Below, piece after piece: positions 34,045 to 43,737 of a stretch of 64,000 nucleotides of DNA (its first letter is position 1; every line of letters begins with the position of its first letter). This stretch comes from Sphingopyxis lindanitolerans (lineage in GTDB: Bacteria; Pseudomonadota; Alphaproteobacteria; Sphingomonadales; Sphingomonadaceae): NCBI RefSeq assembly GCF_002993885.1, contig NZ_CM009578.1:2688009-2752008 (forward strand), given 5' to 3'. The notes beneath the pieces are model-generated. The model was not told the DNA's origin and did no database searches. It was given only the letters and a program-made list of their open reading frames with translations. Both the position numbers and the translations under genes were made by a program.

Positions 34045-36438
34045 ATGAAAGAAACGACGCAATTCATGTCCCGATCGGTCGCGGCGATGCTCGCGACAAC
34101 GATTCTGTGCACATCGGGAGCGGCCTTGGCGCAGGACGCGAGCGCCGCCGATGGCGCGACCACCGATGGCGAAATCGTCGTCACCGCTCAGAAGCGCGAG
34201 CAGAATCTGCAGGACGTCCCGATCAGCATTCAGGCGCTGGGTGAGAGCCGCCTGGAAAATGCCCAGGTGTCGAGCTTTGACGACTATCAGAAGCTGCTCC
34301 CCAGCGTCAGCTCCCAATCCTATGGGCCAAGCCAGACCCAGATCGTGTTTCGCGGCGTCACCAGCGGCAGCGACGGGCTGCAAACGGGGTCGCTGCCGAC
34401 CAGCAGCGTCTATATCGACGAGATTCCCGTCACGACCATCTATGGCTCGGTCGATTTTCATGTTTACGACGTCGCGCGCGTCGAGGCGCTGTCCGGACCG
34501 CAGGGCACGCTGTTCGGCGCCAGCTCGCTGTCGGGCACGCTGCGTATCATCACGAACAAGCCCGACACCTCGGGCTTTTCGGGCGCGATCGATGCCCAGG
34601 TCAACAAGTTCGGAAAGGGCGATTTCGGCGGTTCGCTGGAGGGATATCTCAACCTGCCGCTGTCGCCGGCCGCGGCTCTGCGGGTCGTCGGATTCTATCA
34701 GAAGGACGGCGGCTATATCGACAATATTCCGGGCACCCGCACCTTCACGCTCGACGATGCCGACCCCGATACGAACCTCACCGTCGATAATCATGCGCTG
34801 GTCAAGAACGACTATAACGACGTCGAAACCTATGGCGGGCGGATCGCGCTGGGGGTCGACCTCGACGAGGATTGGACGGTCACGCCGCAATTCATCTATC
34901 AGCGCCAGCTCTCGCACGGCGGCTTTCTGTTCGATCCGCGCAAGGGCGATCTGAACGTCACCGACTATTTCCCGTCGCGCAACCTCGATCGCTGGTATCA
35001 GGCCGCGCTTACGGTCGAAGGAAAGGTCGGGAATTGGGACCTGGTCTATTCGGGCGGATATTTCGAGCGCAAGGTCGATAGCACGTTCGATTATTCCTAT
35101 TACACCGTCGCCTATGACAGCTATGGCTATTATGCCAATTATTACCCCGACGGAAACGGCGGCTTCCTCGACCCGCAGCAGCGGTTTTACGGAAGCGATC
35201 ATTATACCAAGCAGACGCACGAACTGCGTATTTCATCGCCGTCCGAAAACCGCTTCAGGCTGACCGCGGGAATGTTCTATCAGCGCCAGAGCGACACCGC
35301 GCGGACCACTTATGACATCACCGGCATCGGAAGCATCCCGCCGCCGATCTGGGCGACGCCGTTTCCCGCCAGCACCGGCGATCCCGACACGATTTTCATG
35401 ACCCGCGTTTTCCGCGTCGACAAGGATTATGCGCTCTTCGCGCAGGGCGAATATGACATCCTGCCCAACCTCACCCTCTCGGCGGGCGTCCGCGGGTTCC
35501 GGGCCAGGAATTCGATCGTCGGCTTTTCGGGTATCGCCACCGGCAGTTCGATCGACAGCTGTGTGCGACCGTCGCCGACGCCCGACAAGGTCTGCATCAA
35601 TATCGACAAGCATACCAAGCAGGACAGCTACACGTACAAGCTCAACCTCAGCTGGAACGCGACGCCCGATCTGATGCTCTATGCGACGCTGTCCAGCGGC
35701 TTTCGGCCGGGCGGCAACAACCGCCGGGCCGACGTTGATCCGTTCAAGGCGGACAAGCTCTATAATCACGAGATCGGCTGGAAGCTGGGCGCGGGACGGT
35801 TCACCTTCAACGGCGCCGCTTTCTATCAAAAATGGAAGAATATGCAGTTCGGGCTGGTGCCGCTGAACAACAACGGCGTCACCAACATCTACAACGCCGG
35901 CGATGCGAACATCTATGGCATCGAGAGCGATGTGTCCTACCGCGTCGACGGACTCAGCCTGATCGCGTCGATGGCCTATACCGATGCCCGGTTGGGAACC
36001 GATTTCTGCGAGATCGACCCGGCCACGCTGAACATCGTCTGCCGCCCGGGGGTCGCGCCGGCGGCGCCCAAGGGAACCCGGCTGCCGGTCCAGCCCAAGG
36101 TGAAGGGGACGCTGACCGCGCGCTACGAGTTTCCGGCGGCAGCCGAGAACAAGATGTTCGTCCAGGCATCGATGTTCTTTCAGGGTGGCACGCGATCTTT
36201 TCTGACCGACGCCGATTTTGCGGCGATCGGGCCGACGAAGGGGTTCGTCACCTTCGATCTTTCGGCCGGCACCCACGTCGGCAACTGGAAGGTCGAGGCC
36301 TTTATCGAGAATCTGTTCGACCGGCGCGGGGAGCTGAGCCGCAACACCTATTGCGCGATCACATTCTGCGGACCTTACCGCCGCAGCTATCCGACCAAAC
36401 CGCAATTTTTCGGCCTGAAGGTCGGAACCGAATTCTGA
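34045..36438 (+). CDS. TonB-dependent outer-membrane receptor (module 2)
   Basis: A 797-residue receptor: signal peptide ending ALA-Q near residue 29, plug start GEIVVTAQKREQNLQDVP, LSGPQGTLFGASSLSGTLR near 150, and the terminal strand FFGLKVGTEF. It differs from both module 1 receptors (LFGASS and SSVYIDEIP in place of LYGR and FNG-YIPRE) and is closer to the general sphingomonad type. It should carry the module 2 substrate, plausibly an N-acylated or peptide-bound D-amino acid. ATG 34045 follows GGGAGGG. Confidence 0.93.
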   Translation: MKETTQFMSRSVAAMLATTILCTSGAALAQDASAADGATTDGEIVVTAQKREQNLQDVPISIQALGESRLENAQVSSFDDYQKLLPSVSSQSYGPSQTQIVFRGVTSGSDGLQTGSLPTSSVYIDEIPVTTIYGSVDFHVYDVARVEALSGPQGTLFGASSLSGTLRIITNKPDTSGFSGAIDAQVNKFGKGDFGGSLEGYLNLPLSPAAALRVVGFYQKDGGYIDNIPGTRTFTLDDADPDTNLTVDNHALVKNDYNDVETYGGRIALGVDLDEDWTVTPQFIYQRQLSHGGFLFDPRKGDLNVTDYFPSRNLDRWYQAALTVEGKVGNWDLVYSGGYFERKVDSTFDYSYYTVAYDSYGYYANYYPDGNGGFLDPQQRFYGSDHYTKQTHELRISSPSENRFRLTAGMFYQRQSDTARTTYDITGIGSIPPPIWATPFPASTGDPDTIFMTRVFRVDKDYALFAQGEYDILPNLTLSAGVRGFRARNSIVGFSGIATGSSIDSCVRPSPTPDKVCINIDKHTKQDSYTYKLNLSWNATPDLMLYATLSSGFRPGGNNRRADVDPFKADKLYNHEIGWKLGAGRFTFNGAAFYQKWKNMQFGLVPLNNNGVTNIYNAGDANIYGIESDVSYRVDGLSLIASMAYTDARLGTDFCEIDPATLNIVCRPGVAPAAPKGTRLPVQPKVKGTLTARYEFPAAAENKMFVQASMFFQGGTRSFLTDADFAAIGPTKGFVTFDLSAGTHVGNWKVEAFIENLFDRRGELSRNTYCAITFCGPYRRSYPTKPQFFGLKVGTEF

Positions 36439-36447
36439 TCCCGCCCA

Positions 36448-36474
36448 CCCGCTCCGCTCCATCTGCGGAGCGGG
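36448..36474 (+). terminator. Hairpin between receptor and permease genes
   Basis: CCCGCTCCGC (36448-36457) pairs perfectly with GCGGAGCGGG (36465-36474) around a 7-nt loop, starting 10 bp after the receptor stop. There is no T-run, so it may only reduce read-through into the permease gene. Confidence 0.45.
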
Positions 36475-36551
36475 GCGGTCGTCCCGACCCCGCCGGATTT
36501 CCTTTCCCGACGCGTCGGCGCGCGCCCTTCGACCATCCAGGAACCGCCACC

Positions 36552-37976
36552 ATGACCCAGGTCGCAGCCATCGACGACGCCGAACCGACCCTTCGCCCGC
36601 ATCTGGGGCTCTGGCACCTGATCGCGGCGGGGGTCGGCTCGACGATCGGTTCGGGCATCTTCGTGATCACCGGCACCGCGGCGGCGCAATATGCCGGCCC
36701 GGCGATATCGCTGTCGTTCATCCTGGCTGCCGCGGTCTGTCTGTGCACCGCCTATTGTTACGGCGAACTCGCGGGGCTGCTGCCCAAATCGGGCGGCGCC
36801 TACAGCTATGCCCTCGCCAGTTCGGGACCGCTGATCGGCTGGACTGTCGGCTGGTGCCTCGTGCTCGAATATCTCGTCGCCTGTTCGACCGTCGCGGTGG
36901 GCTGGTCGAGCTATTTCACCGATCTGGTCGCCAGCATGGGGGTGCGAATCCCCGACTGGATCGCCACGGCGCCGATCAATTTCGACAAGGCGGGGCATCC
37001 GGTCGCGACCGGTGCTTTGTTCAACCTGCCCGCTGCGTTGATCGTCGGTCTGGTCACGATGCTGTTGATCGTCGGCATCAAGGAAACCAATCGCGCCAAT
37101 ATCGCGATGGTGGTCATCAAGGTCGGGATCATCCTGCTCGTCGTCGGGTTCGGCGCGGCCTATGTCCGCGCCGAGCATTTCACCCCCTATATTCCCGAAA
37201 ATAGGGGCAGCTACGGCGAATTCGGATGGAGCGGCGTGCTGCGCGGGTCCGCAGTGATCTTCTATGCCTTTCTGGGCTTTGACGGCGTATCGACCAGCGC
37301 GCAGGAAAGCCGGAATCCCCAGCGCGACATCGGTTGGGGGATCATCGGCGCGCTGGCTGCGTGCACCGTCCTCTACGTCGCCATGGCGGTCGTGATGACC
37401 GGGATGGCCGACTATCGGACATTGAATGTGGCGAACCCGGTCTCGGTCGCGCTGGCGGCGGCGGGCGGCGATCTCGACTGGCTGCGCACGCTCGTGAATA
37501 TCGGCGTGGTGATCGGGCTTGCCTCGGCGATCCTGATGGGACTCTATGGTCAGAGCCGCATCCTCTATGTGATGGCGCAGGACCGGATGGTGCCGCCGAT
37601 CTTTGCCCGCATCGCGCCGCGGTTCCGCACCCCCGCGGTCGGCACGGTGATCGTCGGCGCGGCGTGCGCGTTGATCGCGGGATTGTTTCCGATCGACATA
37701 TTGGGCGAGCTCGTCTCGATCGGATCGTTGCTCGCCTTTGCCTTTGTGTGCTGGAGCGTCCTCGTGCTGCGCCGCCGGATGCCCGACGCGCCGCGCCCGT
37801 TCCGCACGCCGCTGTCGCCGCTGCTGCCGGCCGTCGGCATCGCCAGCAGCCTTTATCTGATGGTCAGCCTGCCGGGCGACACCTGGATCCGCTTGCTGCT
37901 GTGGATGGCGGTGGGGATGATGATCTACCTCGGCTACTCGCGCCCCCGGCGGCGGGCGGGCGGCCTGTCAGCCTGA
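36552..37976 (+). CDS. APC-family amino acid permease (cationic-type)
   Basis: A 474-residue amino acid permease with about 12 to 14 membrane segments: GVGSTIGSGIFVITG near 28 (the substrate-binding unwound helix), YCYGELAGLLPKSGGAYSYA near 63, FYAFLGFDGVSTSAQESRNP near 240, and GQSRILYVMAQDRMVP near 332. This pattern is that of the CAT/YfnA branch, which includes carriers of cationic and branched amino acids. It would bring the free amino acid into the cytoplasm; lysine is suggested by the catabolic genes downstream. ATG 36552 is chosen by family start. Confidence 0.88.
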   Translation: MTQVAAIDDAEPTLRPHLGLWHLIAAGVGSTIGSGIFVITGTAAAQYAGPAISLSFILAAAVCLCTAYCYGELAGLLPKSGGAYSYALASSGPLIGWTVGWCLVLEYLVACSTVAVGWSSYFTDLVASMGVRIPDWIATAPINFDKAGHPVATGALFNLPAALIVGLVTMLLIVGIKETNRANIAMVVIKVGIILLVVGFGAAYVRAEHFTPYIPENRGSYGEFGWSGVLRGSAVIFYAFLGFDGVSTSAQESRNPQRDIGWGIIGALAACTVLYVAMAVVMTGMADYRTLNVANPVSVALAAAGGDLDWLRTLVNIGVVIGLASAILMGLYGQSRILYVMAQDRMVPPIFARIAPRFRTPAVGTVIVGAACALIAGLFPIDILGELVSIGSLLAFAFVCWSVLVLRRRMPDAPRPFRTPLSPLLPAVGIASSLYLMVSLPGDTWIRLLLWMAVGMMIYLGYSRPRRRAGGLSA

Positions 37977-38194
37977 CGTGGCAGACGGGTCGGCCCGGCT
38001 GCCCTCGCTGACCGGTTGCCGGCGATAGCGGCGGCGGCGATCGGCCCGGCGGGGCCTTTCGGGAGAGTGATCCCGCCCGATATAATATGCCTTTCACCGG
38101 CGTGCCCGGTCGCCTAGACGTCGTCCCTCGGCGCTTGATTTGCCAATTGTAATTTTAATAACATGACCGCGCGACAGGGTGAAACGAGGATTTG

Positions 38195-39073
38195 ATGGCG
38201 GATCTTTTCACGCGATTGGAGGCGGAAAACGCGACCTATACTGCGGCAGAGCGCCAGATTGCGCTCTTTCTTCTGAGCAATCGCGAGCTGATACCCTTTG
38301 AAACCGCGGCGTCGATCGCCGCCCGGCTCGGGGTCAGCGCGGTGACCGTGGGCCGCTTTTGCCGGATGCTGGGTTTCCGGCATTTTCGCGAATTGAAGGA
38401 ACAGCTGCGCGCCTCGGCGAACCTGCCTTGGTTGCAGGGCACCGATTTCCAGGAATTTCTGTCCGCCTTTCGCGACAGCGACAACCGGCGCAAGACGCTG
38501 GAGCGCGAAATCGAACTGACCGTCGCCGTCTACGAACGATCGCAAAACAAGGTGTGGCAGGACGCCGTCGGAGCGATCGCCCGCGCGGCGCGCGTCCAGG
38601 TGGTGGGGTTTCAGACCGAGCGGGGGATCGCGTCGCTGCTCGCCCATAATCTGCAATATGTGCGGCCCGGCGTCGAATTGATCGACGGAGCCTCGGGCCA
38701 TTTCGCCGATTTGCTGATCGACGATGTCCAGGGCCGGTGCCTGATCATCGTCGACATTCGCCGCTATTCGCGCCAGTCGCGGCTGCTCGCGGAAAAGGCG
38801 CGCGATGCCGGGCTGCCGCTCGTCATATTGACCGATACATTGTGCGACTGGGCGCCGCGCCTGACACCGCATGTGCTGACCGCCGACAGCGACGGCGCAT
38901 TGTTCTGGCAATCGTCGGTGCCGATGGTCGCGCTGATCAATTTGCTGGTCAACGACATCGTCGGTCAAGGCGGCGGGCGCGAGGTCGAGCAACGGCTCGA
39001 ACGGGTCGGCAAGCTCTACGACGAGTTCACCGGCTTCGTCCGCTCCGGGCGTCAACGCGGCAACGGCCCGTAA
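38195..39073 (+). CDS. RpiR-family transcriptional regulator (HTH-SIS)
   Basis: A 292-residue regulator with an N-terminal RpiR helix-turn-helix (TAAERQIALFLLSN, then RLGVSAVTVGRFCRMLGF) and a C-terminal SIS domain (GFQTERGIASLLAHNLQYVRPG, DDVQGRCLIIVDIRRYS, LVILTDTLCDW). SIS domains bind phosphosugars or, in some RpiR proteins, other small acids. It lies between the permease and dgcA genes on the same strand, so it probably controls module 2 uptake. ATG 38195 is preferred over the TTG one codon earlier. Confidence 0.87.
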   Translation: MADLFTRLEAENATYTAAERQIALFLLSNRELIPFETAASIAARLGVSAVTVGRFCRMLGFRHFRELKEQLRASANLPWLQGTDFQEFLSAFRDSDNRRKTLEREIELTVAVYERSQNKVWQDAVGAIARAARVQVVGFQTERGIASLLAHNLQYVRPGVELIDGASGHFADLLIDDVQGRCLIIVDIRRYSRQSRLLAEKARDAGLPLVILTDTLCDWAPRLTPHVLTADSDGALFWQSSVPMVALINLLVNDIVGQGGGREVEQRLERVGKLYDEFTGFVRSGRQRGNGP

Positions 39074-39211
39074 CGCCGGCCGGCCGGCTTTAATCCCTGC
39101 ATTTCGACGAAACCGGCGGCCTATTGGCTTGCATCCAAATGTTATAAAAGATACATATTAATATAGATGATGCTATTCTGGCATCGTCGAATGTTCAACC
39201 GAGGATGTTCG

Positions 39212-40228
39212 ATGACCGCCCCGCCCGCGCGCCCGGAAACCCCTTCGCTTCACGTGTTCGCGGAAAATATCCCGTTGCGCGAACCCTTTCGCATCTCGCG
39301 GGTCGAATTTCACCACAGCCAGGTGATGGTCGCGGAAATCGCAGCCGGCGGCCATGTCGGGCGCGGCGAATGTGAGCCGCATGAGAGTGACCCCCTATTG
39401 CGCGACCGCGCGATGATGGCGTTGTGGGCGCTATCCAATCGCGTCGCGGAAGGGGTGAATCGCACCGATCTGGCCGCCCTGCTGCCCGCCGGGCCGATCC
39501 GCAACGCGCTCGATTGCGCCTTGTGGGACCTCGAGGCGAAGCAGAGCGGGCGCACCGCGGCGTCGATCGCCGGCGTTGCGGTACCGATCGCGCTGCCGAC
39601 CGTCTTCACCCTCGGCATCGATGCGCCTGCGGCGATGGCCGAAAAGGCACGGCGGATGGCGGCATGGACCCGCCTGAAAATCAAATTGGGCGGCGATGGG
39701 ACTGCACGGGACCTCGACCGGGTCGCTGCGGTGCGCGGCGCGCGACCCGATGTCGAGTTGATCGTCGATGCCAATGGCGGTTGGACGATGGCGGTGCTGC
39801 AGCACATGGCGCCGGCGCTCGCCGGGCTGGGCGTGGCGCTGATCGAACAGCCGCTGCCGCCGGGGCAGGATGCGTCGCTGGCCGACTATGGCAGCCCGGT
39901 GCCGCTGTGCGCCGACGAAAGCTGCCTCGACCGCCGGTCGCTGCCGGCGGTGATCGGCCGCTATGCCTATATCAATATCAAGCTGGACAAGACGGGCGGC
40001 CTCACCGAAGCGCTCGCGTTGGCCGATGCCGCGGAGGCGGCGGGACTGGGCATCATGGTTGGCTGCATGACCGGCACCTCGCTGGCGATGGCGCCGGCGC
40101 ATCTTCTTGCCCAGCGCGCCCGCTTCATCGACCTTGACGGCCCGCTGCTGATCGCCTGGGATCGGTCGCCGGGCATGCGGTACGAGGACGGCATGGTCTA
40201 CCCGCCGCAATCCGCGCTGTGGGGCTGA
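39212..40228 (+). CDS. dgcA: Enolase-superfamily dipeptide epimerase / DgcA-type racemase
   Basis: A 338-residue member of the muconate lactonising subgroup. The catalytic K-x-K is in TRLKIKLGG near 165, metal ligands in VDANGGW near 190, IEQPLPPG near 220 and CADESCLDR near 242, and the second catalytic Lys in NIKLDKTGG near 263. The family covers L-Ala-D/L-Glu epimerases and the N-acetyl-D-Glu racemase DgcA. With dgcN in the same module the DgcA role is favoured: racemising the acylated D-amino acid to the L form. ATG 39212 follows GAGGAT. Confidence 0.82.
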   Translation: MTAPPARPETPSLHVFAENIPLREPFRISRVEFHHSQVMVAEIAAGGHVGRGECEPHESDPLLRDRAMMALWALSNRVAEGVNRTDLAALLPAGPIRNALDCALWDLEAKQSGRTAASIAGVAVPIALPTVFTLGIDAPAAMAEKARRMAAWTRLKIKLGGDGTARDLDRVAAVRGARPDVELIVDANGGWTMAVLQHMAPALAGLGVALIEQPLPPGQDASLADYGSPVPLCADESCLDRRSLPAVIGRYAYINIKLDKTGGLTEALALADAAEAAGLGIMVGCMTGTSLAMAPAHLLAQRARFIDLDGPLLIAWDRSPGMRYEDGMVYPPQSALWG

Positions 40229-40260
40229 GCCTCGGCGATCATGCGGCGCGGCTACGACGG

Positions 40261-41148
40261 CTAAGGGCCTCGGTTGACCTCGCGCTGCAGCCATTCGCCG
40301 AATTCCCGGACCGAATAGGGAATGCCCCGATCCTTGGGGCGAACGAAATAATAGTTCGAATTGCTCGGCGCGCCGTCATTCATGAGCAGCACGAGCGTGC
40401 CGGCCTGAAGGTCGGGTTCGACCAAAAAGGTCGGAAGCACCGCGATCGCCAGTTCGGACCGAACCGCAGCCAGCGCCATCGCAAAGCTGTCGACGGTGAT
40501 CTGCGGCTTGATCGGCAGGTCGGAAAAGCCCGCAAATTTGGTCCAGTCACGCCAGGCGAAGGGGCGCGAGGAGACATGGAGAAGGGTCTCGCCAAGCAGG
40601 GCTTCGGGGCTGTCGATGCGCGCGGCGACGGCCGGCGGGGCGACCAGTGCCAGCGTCTCGGTGCACAGGAATTCCGACACCGCGCCCGGCCAGTCCGCGG
40701 TTCCGAAATGGATCGCGCAATCGACACGATCGAATGCAAAATCGAACGGCTCGGGCCGCCCGACCAGTTGAAGCGAAATGCCGGGATGTTGTGCCCGGAA
40801 ACGGGGAAGCCGGGGCACCAGCCAGTTCGCGCCAAAGGTCGGGAGCGCCGCGATGCTGAGGCTGCCCGTTCGCCCGCGGCTCGCGATCAACGATGCGGTC
40901 GCGGTCTGAAGACTGGCGAGGCTGTTGCGCACTTCCATCAGATAGGCGGCGCCCGCTTCGCTCAGCTCGAGCCGTTTCGCCCGGCGCACGAACAGCGCGA
41001 TGCCGAGGCGTTTTTCGAGGACGATAATGTGGCGGCTGACCGCGCTCTGCGTCAAGTTGAGTTCGTCGGCGGCGCGCGTGACGCTGCCGAGGCGCGCCGT
41101 AGCCTCGAACGATTCCAGCCCGTTGAGCGAAGGGATGAGCCTGGGCAT
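40261..41148 (-). CDS. LysR-family regulator, GcvA type
   Basis: A 295-residue LysR regulator starting MPRLIPSLNGLESFEATARLG, with helix-turn-helix LNLTQSAVSRHIIVLEKRLG and an effector domain (VDCAIHFGTADWPG, AVLPTFLVEPDLQAG). It is divergent from the hglS operon with a perfect inverted repeat (41152-41170) next to its start, so it probably controls the 2-oxoadipate operon. GcvA-like regulators commonly govern amino acid catabolism. Confidence 0.87.
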   Translation of the reverse strand: MPRLIPSLNGLESFEATARLGSVTRAADELNLTQSAVSRHIIVLEKRLGIALFVRRAKRLELSEAGAAYLMEVRNSLASLQTATASLIASRGRTGSLSIAALPTFGANWLVPRLPRFRAQHPGISLQLVGRPEPFDFAFDRVDCAIHFGTADWPGAVSEFLCTETLALVAPPAVAARIDSPEALLGETLLHVSSRPFAWRDWTKFAGFSDLPIKPQITVDSFAMALAAVRSELAIAVLPTFLVEPDLQAGTLVLLMNDGAPSNSNYYFVRPKDRGIPYSVREFGEWLQREVNRGP

Positions 41149-41151
41149 TTG

Positions 41152-41170
41152 TCATTCCAAAAGTGAATGA
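41152..41170. promoter_or_regulatory. Inverted repeat TCATTC-N7-GAATGA, LysR operator candidate
   Basis: TCATTC (41152-41157) and GAATGA (41165-41170) are exact complements with a 7-nt spacer. The site begins 4 bp upstream of the LysR start codon and about 80 bp before the divergent hglS start, a common autoregulatory place. Confidence 0.5.
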
Positions 41171-41249
41171 AGTTTCCCGTTTATAGCGTTTGAAAGGAGG
41201 AAATCCAGCAAGCAATATGAGGAAAGTGAGAATTTTCGAGGTTGAACCG

Positions 41250-42281
41250 ATGATCATCGAACCCAATGCTACGCTCGTCCGCCTGCTCGAAAAGCATCTT
41301 CCGGCGGATGCGCTCGGTCTGTTGCTTGGCGCGGTCGAGATCGCGCCAGCCCTCGTTGCGGAAAAGGGCGATATGAGCAGCCGTGCGGTCCTGTCCCAGG
41401 CGCTCAATCTCTGGCTGCTTTACGACCTGATGGAACGCGTCCCGACGGCGAAGGCCTATTTCGACGAGATTGTCGCATCGGGCGGACGTCTGGCGCTCGA
41501 TCATGGTGCGCTTCGCACGGTCGACCTAAACGCCATGGGATCGCTTCCCGCCGGCGAAGCCGCGATCACGCGGGTGCTGCTGCCGCTCGGCTATATTCAG
41601 GCCGAAACCTATCCGCTCGACCGACTGGGCATGACCGGCCGTTCCTATCGTCACGAAGACTTTCCCGAGGATATTCCACAATTTTTCGTCAGCGAGCTGC
41701 ATGTCGAGCGCTTTTCGCCAGACTTTAAGGCAGCCGCCGCCCGGGTGACGGCGACATCGATCGATCCGCTCGACCGCGCGAGCATCGAAGCCCTGCGCGA
41801 GCTTGGCGAGCGGCGTGAACTGGAGGTCGACCGTGCCGCGATGCTGCTGGGCAGGCTCGTGCAATGCTTCTCTCGCCGGCACGCGGCGCCGAGCATCGAA
41901 GATTACCGGACCCTCCTCGCCGAATCGGCCGAGATGGCGTGGATTTCGACCGAGGGCAACGCCTTCAACCATGCGACGGACCGTGTCGCCGACATCGCGT
42001 CGGTGGCGGAAAAACAGCGCGCGGCGGGGCGAGCGATGAAGGATGACATCGAGATATCGCGGTCGGGGCGCATTCGGCAGACCGCCTATAAGGCCGACCT
42101 GGTTCGCCGCCAGTTCCGGGAGGGCGGTCACATCATCGCGCGCTCGGTGCCGGGATCGTTTTTCGAGTTCATCGAGCGCGATCGGCTTCCCGGCAGCAAC
42201 GCCCTCGACCTCAGTTTCGATACCGGCAACGCCCAGGCCATCTTCAAGATGACCGCGGGTGCCGAGCGGGCGGGTTTATGA
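41250..42281 (+). CDS. hglS: 2-oxoadipate dioxygenase/decarboxylase, HglS-type (DUF1338)
   Basis: A 343-residue DUF1338 protein with a vicinal-oxygen-chelate-like fold. In Pseudomonas HglS two His and one Glu bind iron; candidates here are H85 in LALDHGALRT, H241 in NAFNHATDRV and E306 in PGSFFEFIER. HglS converts 2-oxoadipate with O2 to D-2-hydroxyglutarate and CO2. The next gene, a D-2-hydroxyglutarate dehydrogenase, takes exactly that product. The start is uncertain: ATG 41250 or ATG 41217; neither has a strong ribosome site. Confidence 0.88.
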   Translation: MIIEPNATLVRLLEKHLPADALGLLLGAVEIAPALVAEKGDMSSRAVLSQALNLWLLYDLMERVPTAKAYFDEIVASGGRLALDHGALRTVDLNAMGSLPAGEAAITRVLLPLGYIQAETYPLDRLGMTGRSYRHEDFPEDIPQFFVSELHVERFSPDFKAAAARVTATSIDPLDRASIEALRELGERRELEVDRAAMLLGRLVQCFSRRHAAPSIEDYRTLLAESAEMAWISTEGNAFNHATDRVADIASVAEKQRAAGRAMKDDIEISRSGRIRQTAYKADLVRRQFREGGHIIARSVPGSFFEFIERDRLPGSNALDLSFDTGNAQAIFKMTAGAERAGL

Positions 42282-42315
42282 CCTCGCCGTCGGTCCGGCC
42301 CCCGCGGTGCGCAGC

Positions 42316-43737
42316 ATGAGCGCGCGCAGCGCCATGATGGCCGATCTCGCCGGCCTGCTCGACCACCGGGCCTTGGTCGCGCCCGAGGATGCGCCGCCCT
42401 ATGAGCAAGGCTATCGCTATGGCGCGGGCTGCGCGGCGAGCGTCGTGCGCCCGGCTTCGATCGCCGAGCTTCGCGCTATCGTCACCTATTGCTGCCGAAA
42501 CGACATAGGCTTTCTCGTGCAAGGTGCGAACAGCGGATTGGTCGGCGCCAGCACCCCCGACGACAGCGGCGATCAGCTGCTGATCAACCTCACCCGCATG
42601 ACGGGTATCGAGGAGCTGGATGTTCTGGACCGCGCTGCGACCGTTCTGGCCGGCACGCGGCTCAGCGCGGTGAACGCGGCGGCGGCATCTCACCAGCTAT
42701 GCTTTCCGATCGATTTGGGGGCCGATCCCACCATCGGCGGAATGGTCGCGACCAACACCGGGGGCGCGCGGATGCTTCGCTACGGCGATGTCCGGCGCAA
42801 TCTCCTTGGCCTTGAAGTCGTCCTTGCCGACGCCGATGCGACGATCGTCACCGACCTCGCGGGGCTGCGCAAGGACAACAGCGGGTTCGACTGGAAACAG
42901 ATTTTTGTCGGAACGGGCGGGGCGTTCGGCATCGTCACCCGTGCCCGGATCGAATTGCACCACCTGCCGCAACGGACCACGGCCGCGCTCGTCGTGCCGC
43001 GCGGGCAAGAGGCGGTGCCGCGGATCATCGCGCTGCTCGAAACCGCGCTTGGCGACGGCCTGACGGCCTGCGAGGGCATGTCGCGCAACGCGATGCGCGC
43101 CGCTTTCGATCATCATCCCTCGCTTCGCGATCCGTTCGGCGGGCGGATTCCCGACTATGTCCTCCTCGTCGAGCTGGGGACGAGCATGCCCGAGGCGATC
43201 CTGCCCGATCTCGACGCGGCGCTGGCCGAAGCGATCGGCTCCGCGCTGGTCGGCGCGTCGCCCGATATCGAGGATGTGCTCGTCGGCCGGCCCGCGGATT
43301 TCTGGGCCATCCGCCATTCGATCAGCGACGGCATCGCACGGTCGGGACAGGTGATCGCCTTTGACATTGCGGTGCAGCGGTCCAAGCTTCCGGCCTTTCG
43401 GTCGGCGGCGCTGGCGATGCTGGCCAGCGATTTTCCCCAGATCCAGGTCTGCGATTTCGGGCATTGCGGCGACGGCGGCGATCATTTCAATCTGGTCTGG
43501 CCGACCTGCGACCTGCCGCCCGAGGCCGAACGCAGGCCGGTGATCGAGGCGCTGCGCGGGGCGATTTACGACCTTGTCGTTTTCGGGTTCGGCGGAACCT
43601 ACAGCGCCGAGCATGGCGTCGGGCCGCACAACCAGGAATATTATGACCGCTACAAGCCGGAGCCGGCGCGCGCGCTGTCGGGGCGGCTCCAATCGATGTT
43701 CGATGAAAAGGGGCTGATGGGCAATGTCCGCTTGTGA
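42316..43737 (+). CDS. FAD-dependent D-2-hydroxyglutarate dehydrogenase
   Basis: A 473-residue FAD-linked oxidase of the GlcD/D2HGDH family. FAD-binding marks are VQGANSGLVGAST near 72, LGADPTIGGMVATNTGG near 133, and FVGTGGAFGIVTRARIE near 198. The C-terminal metal and substrate site is GHCGDGGDHFN near 382 and SAEHGVGPHNQEYY near 430. It should oxidise D-2-hydroxyglutarate to 2-oxoglutarate. The start is uncertain: GTG 42259 overlaps hglS by 23 bp, ATG 42316 does not. Its end overlaps the aminotransferase gene by 14 bp, so the set is one operon. Confidence 0.88.
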   Translation: MSARSAMMADLAGLLDHRALVAPEDAPPYEQGYRYGAGCAASVVRPASIAELRAIVTYCCRNDIGFLVQGANSGLVGASTPDDSGDQLLINLTRMTGIEELDVLDRAATVLAGTRLSAVNAAAASHQLCFPIDLGADPTIGGMVATNTGGARMLRYGDVRRNLLGLEVVLADADATIVTDLAGLRKDNSGFDWKQIFVGTGGAFGIVTRARIELHHLPQRTTAALVVPRGQEAVPRIIALLETALGDGLTACEGMSRNAMRAAFDHHPSLRDPFGGRIPDYVLLVELGTSMPEAILPDLDAALAEAIGSALVGASPDIEDVLVGRPADFWAIRHSISDGIARSGQVIAFDIAVQRSKLPAFRSAALAMLASDFPQIQVCDFGHCGDGGDHFNLVWPTCDLPPEAERRPVIEALRGAIYDLVVFGFGGTYSAEHGVGPHNQEYYDRYKPEPARALSGRLQSMFDEKGLMGNVRL

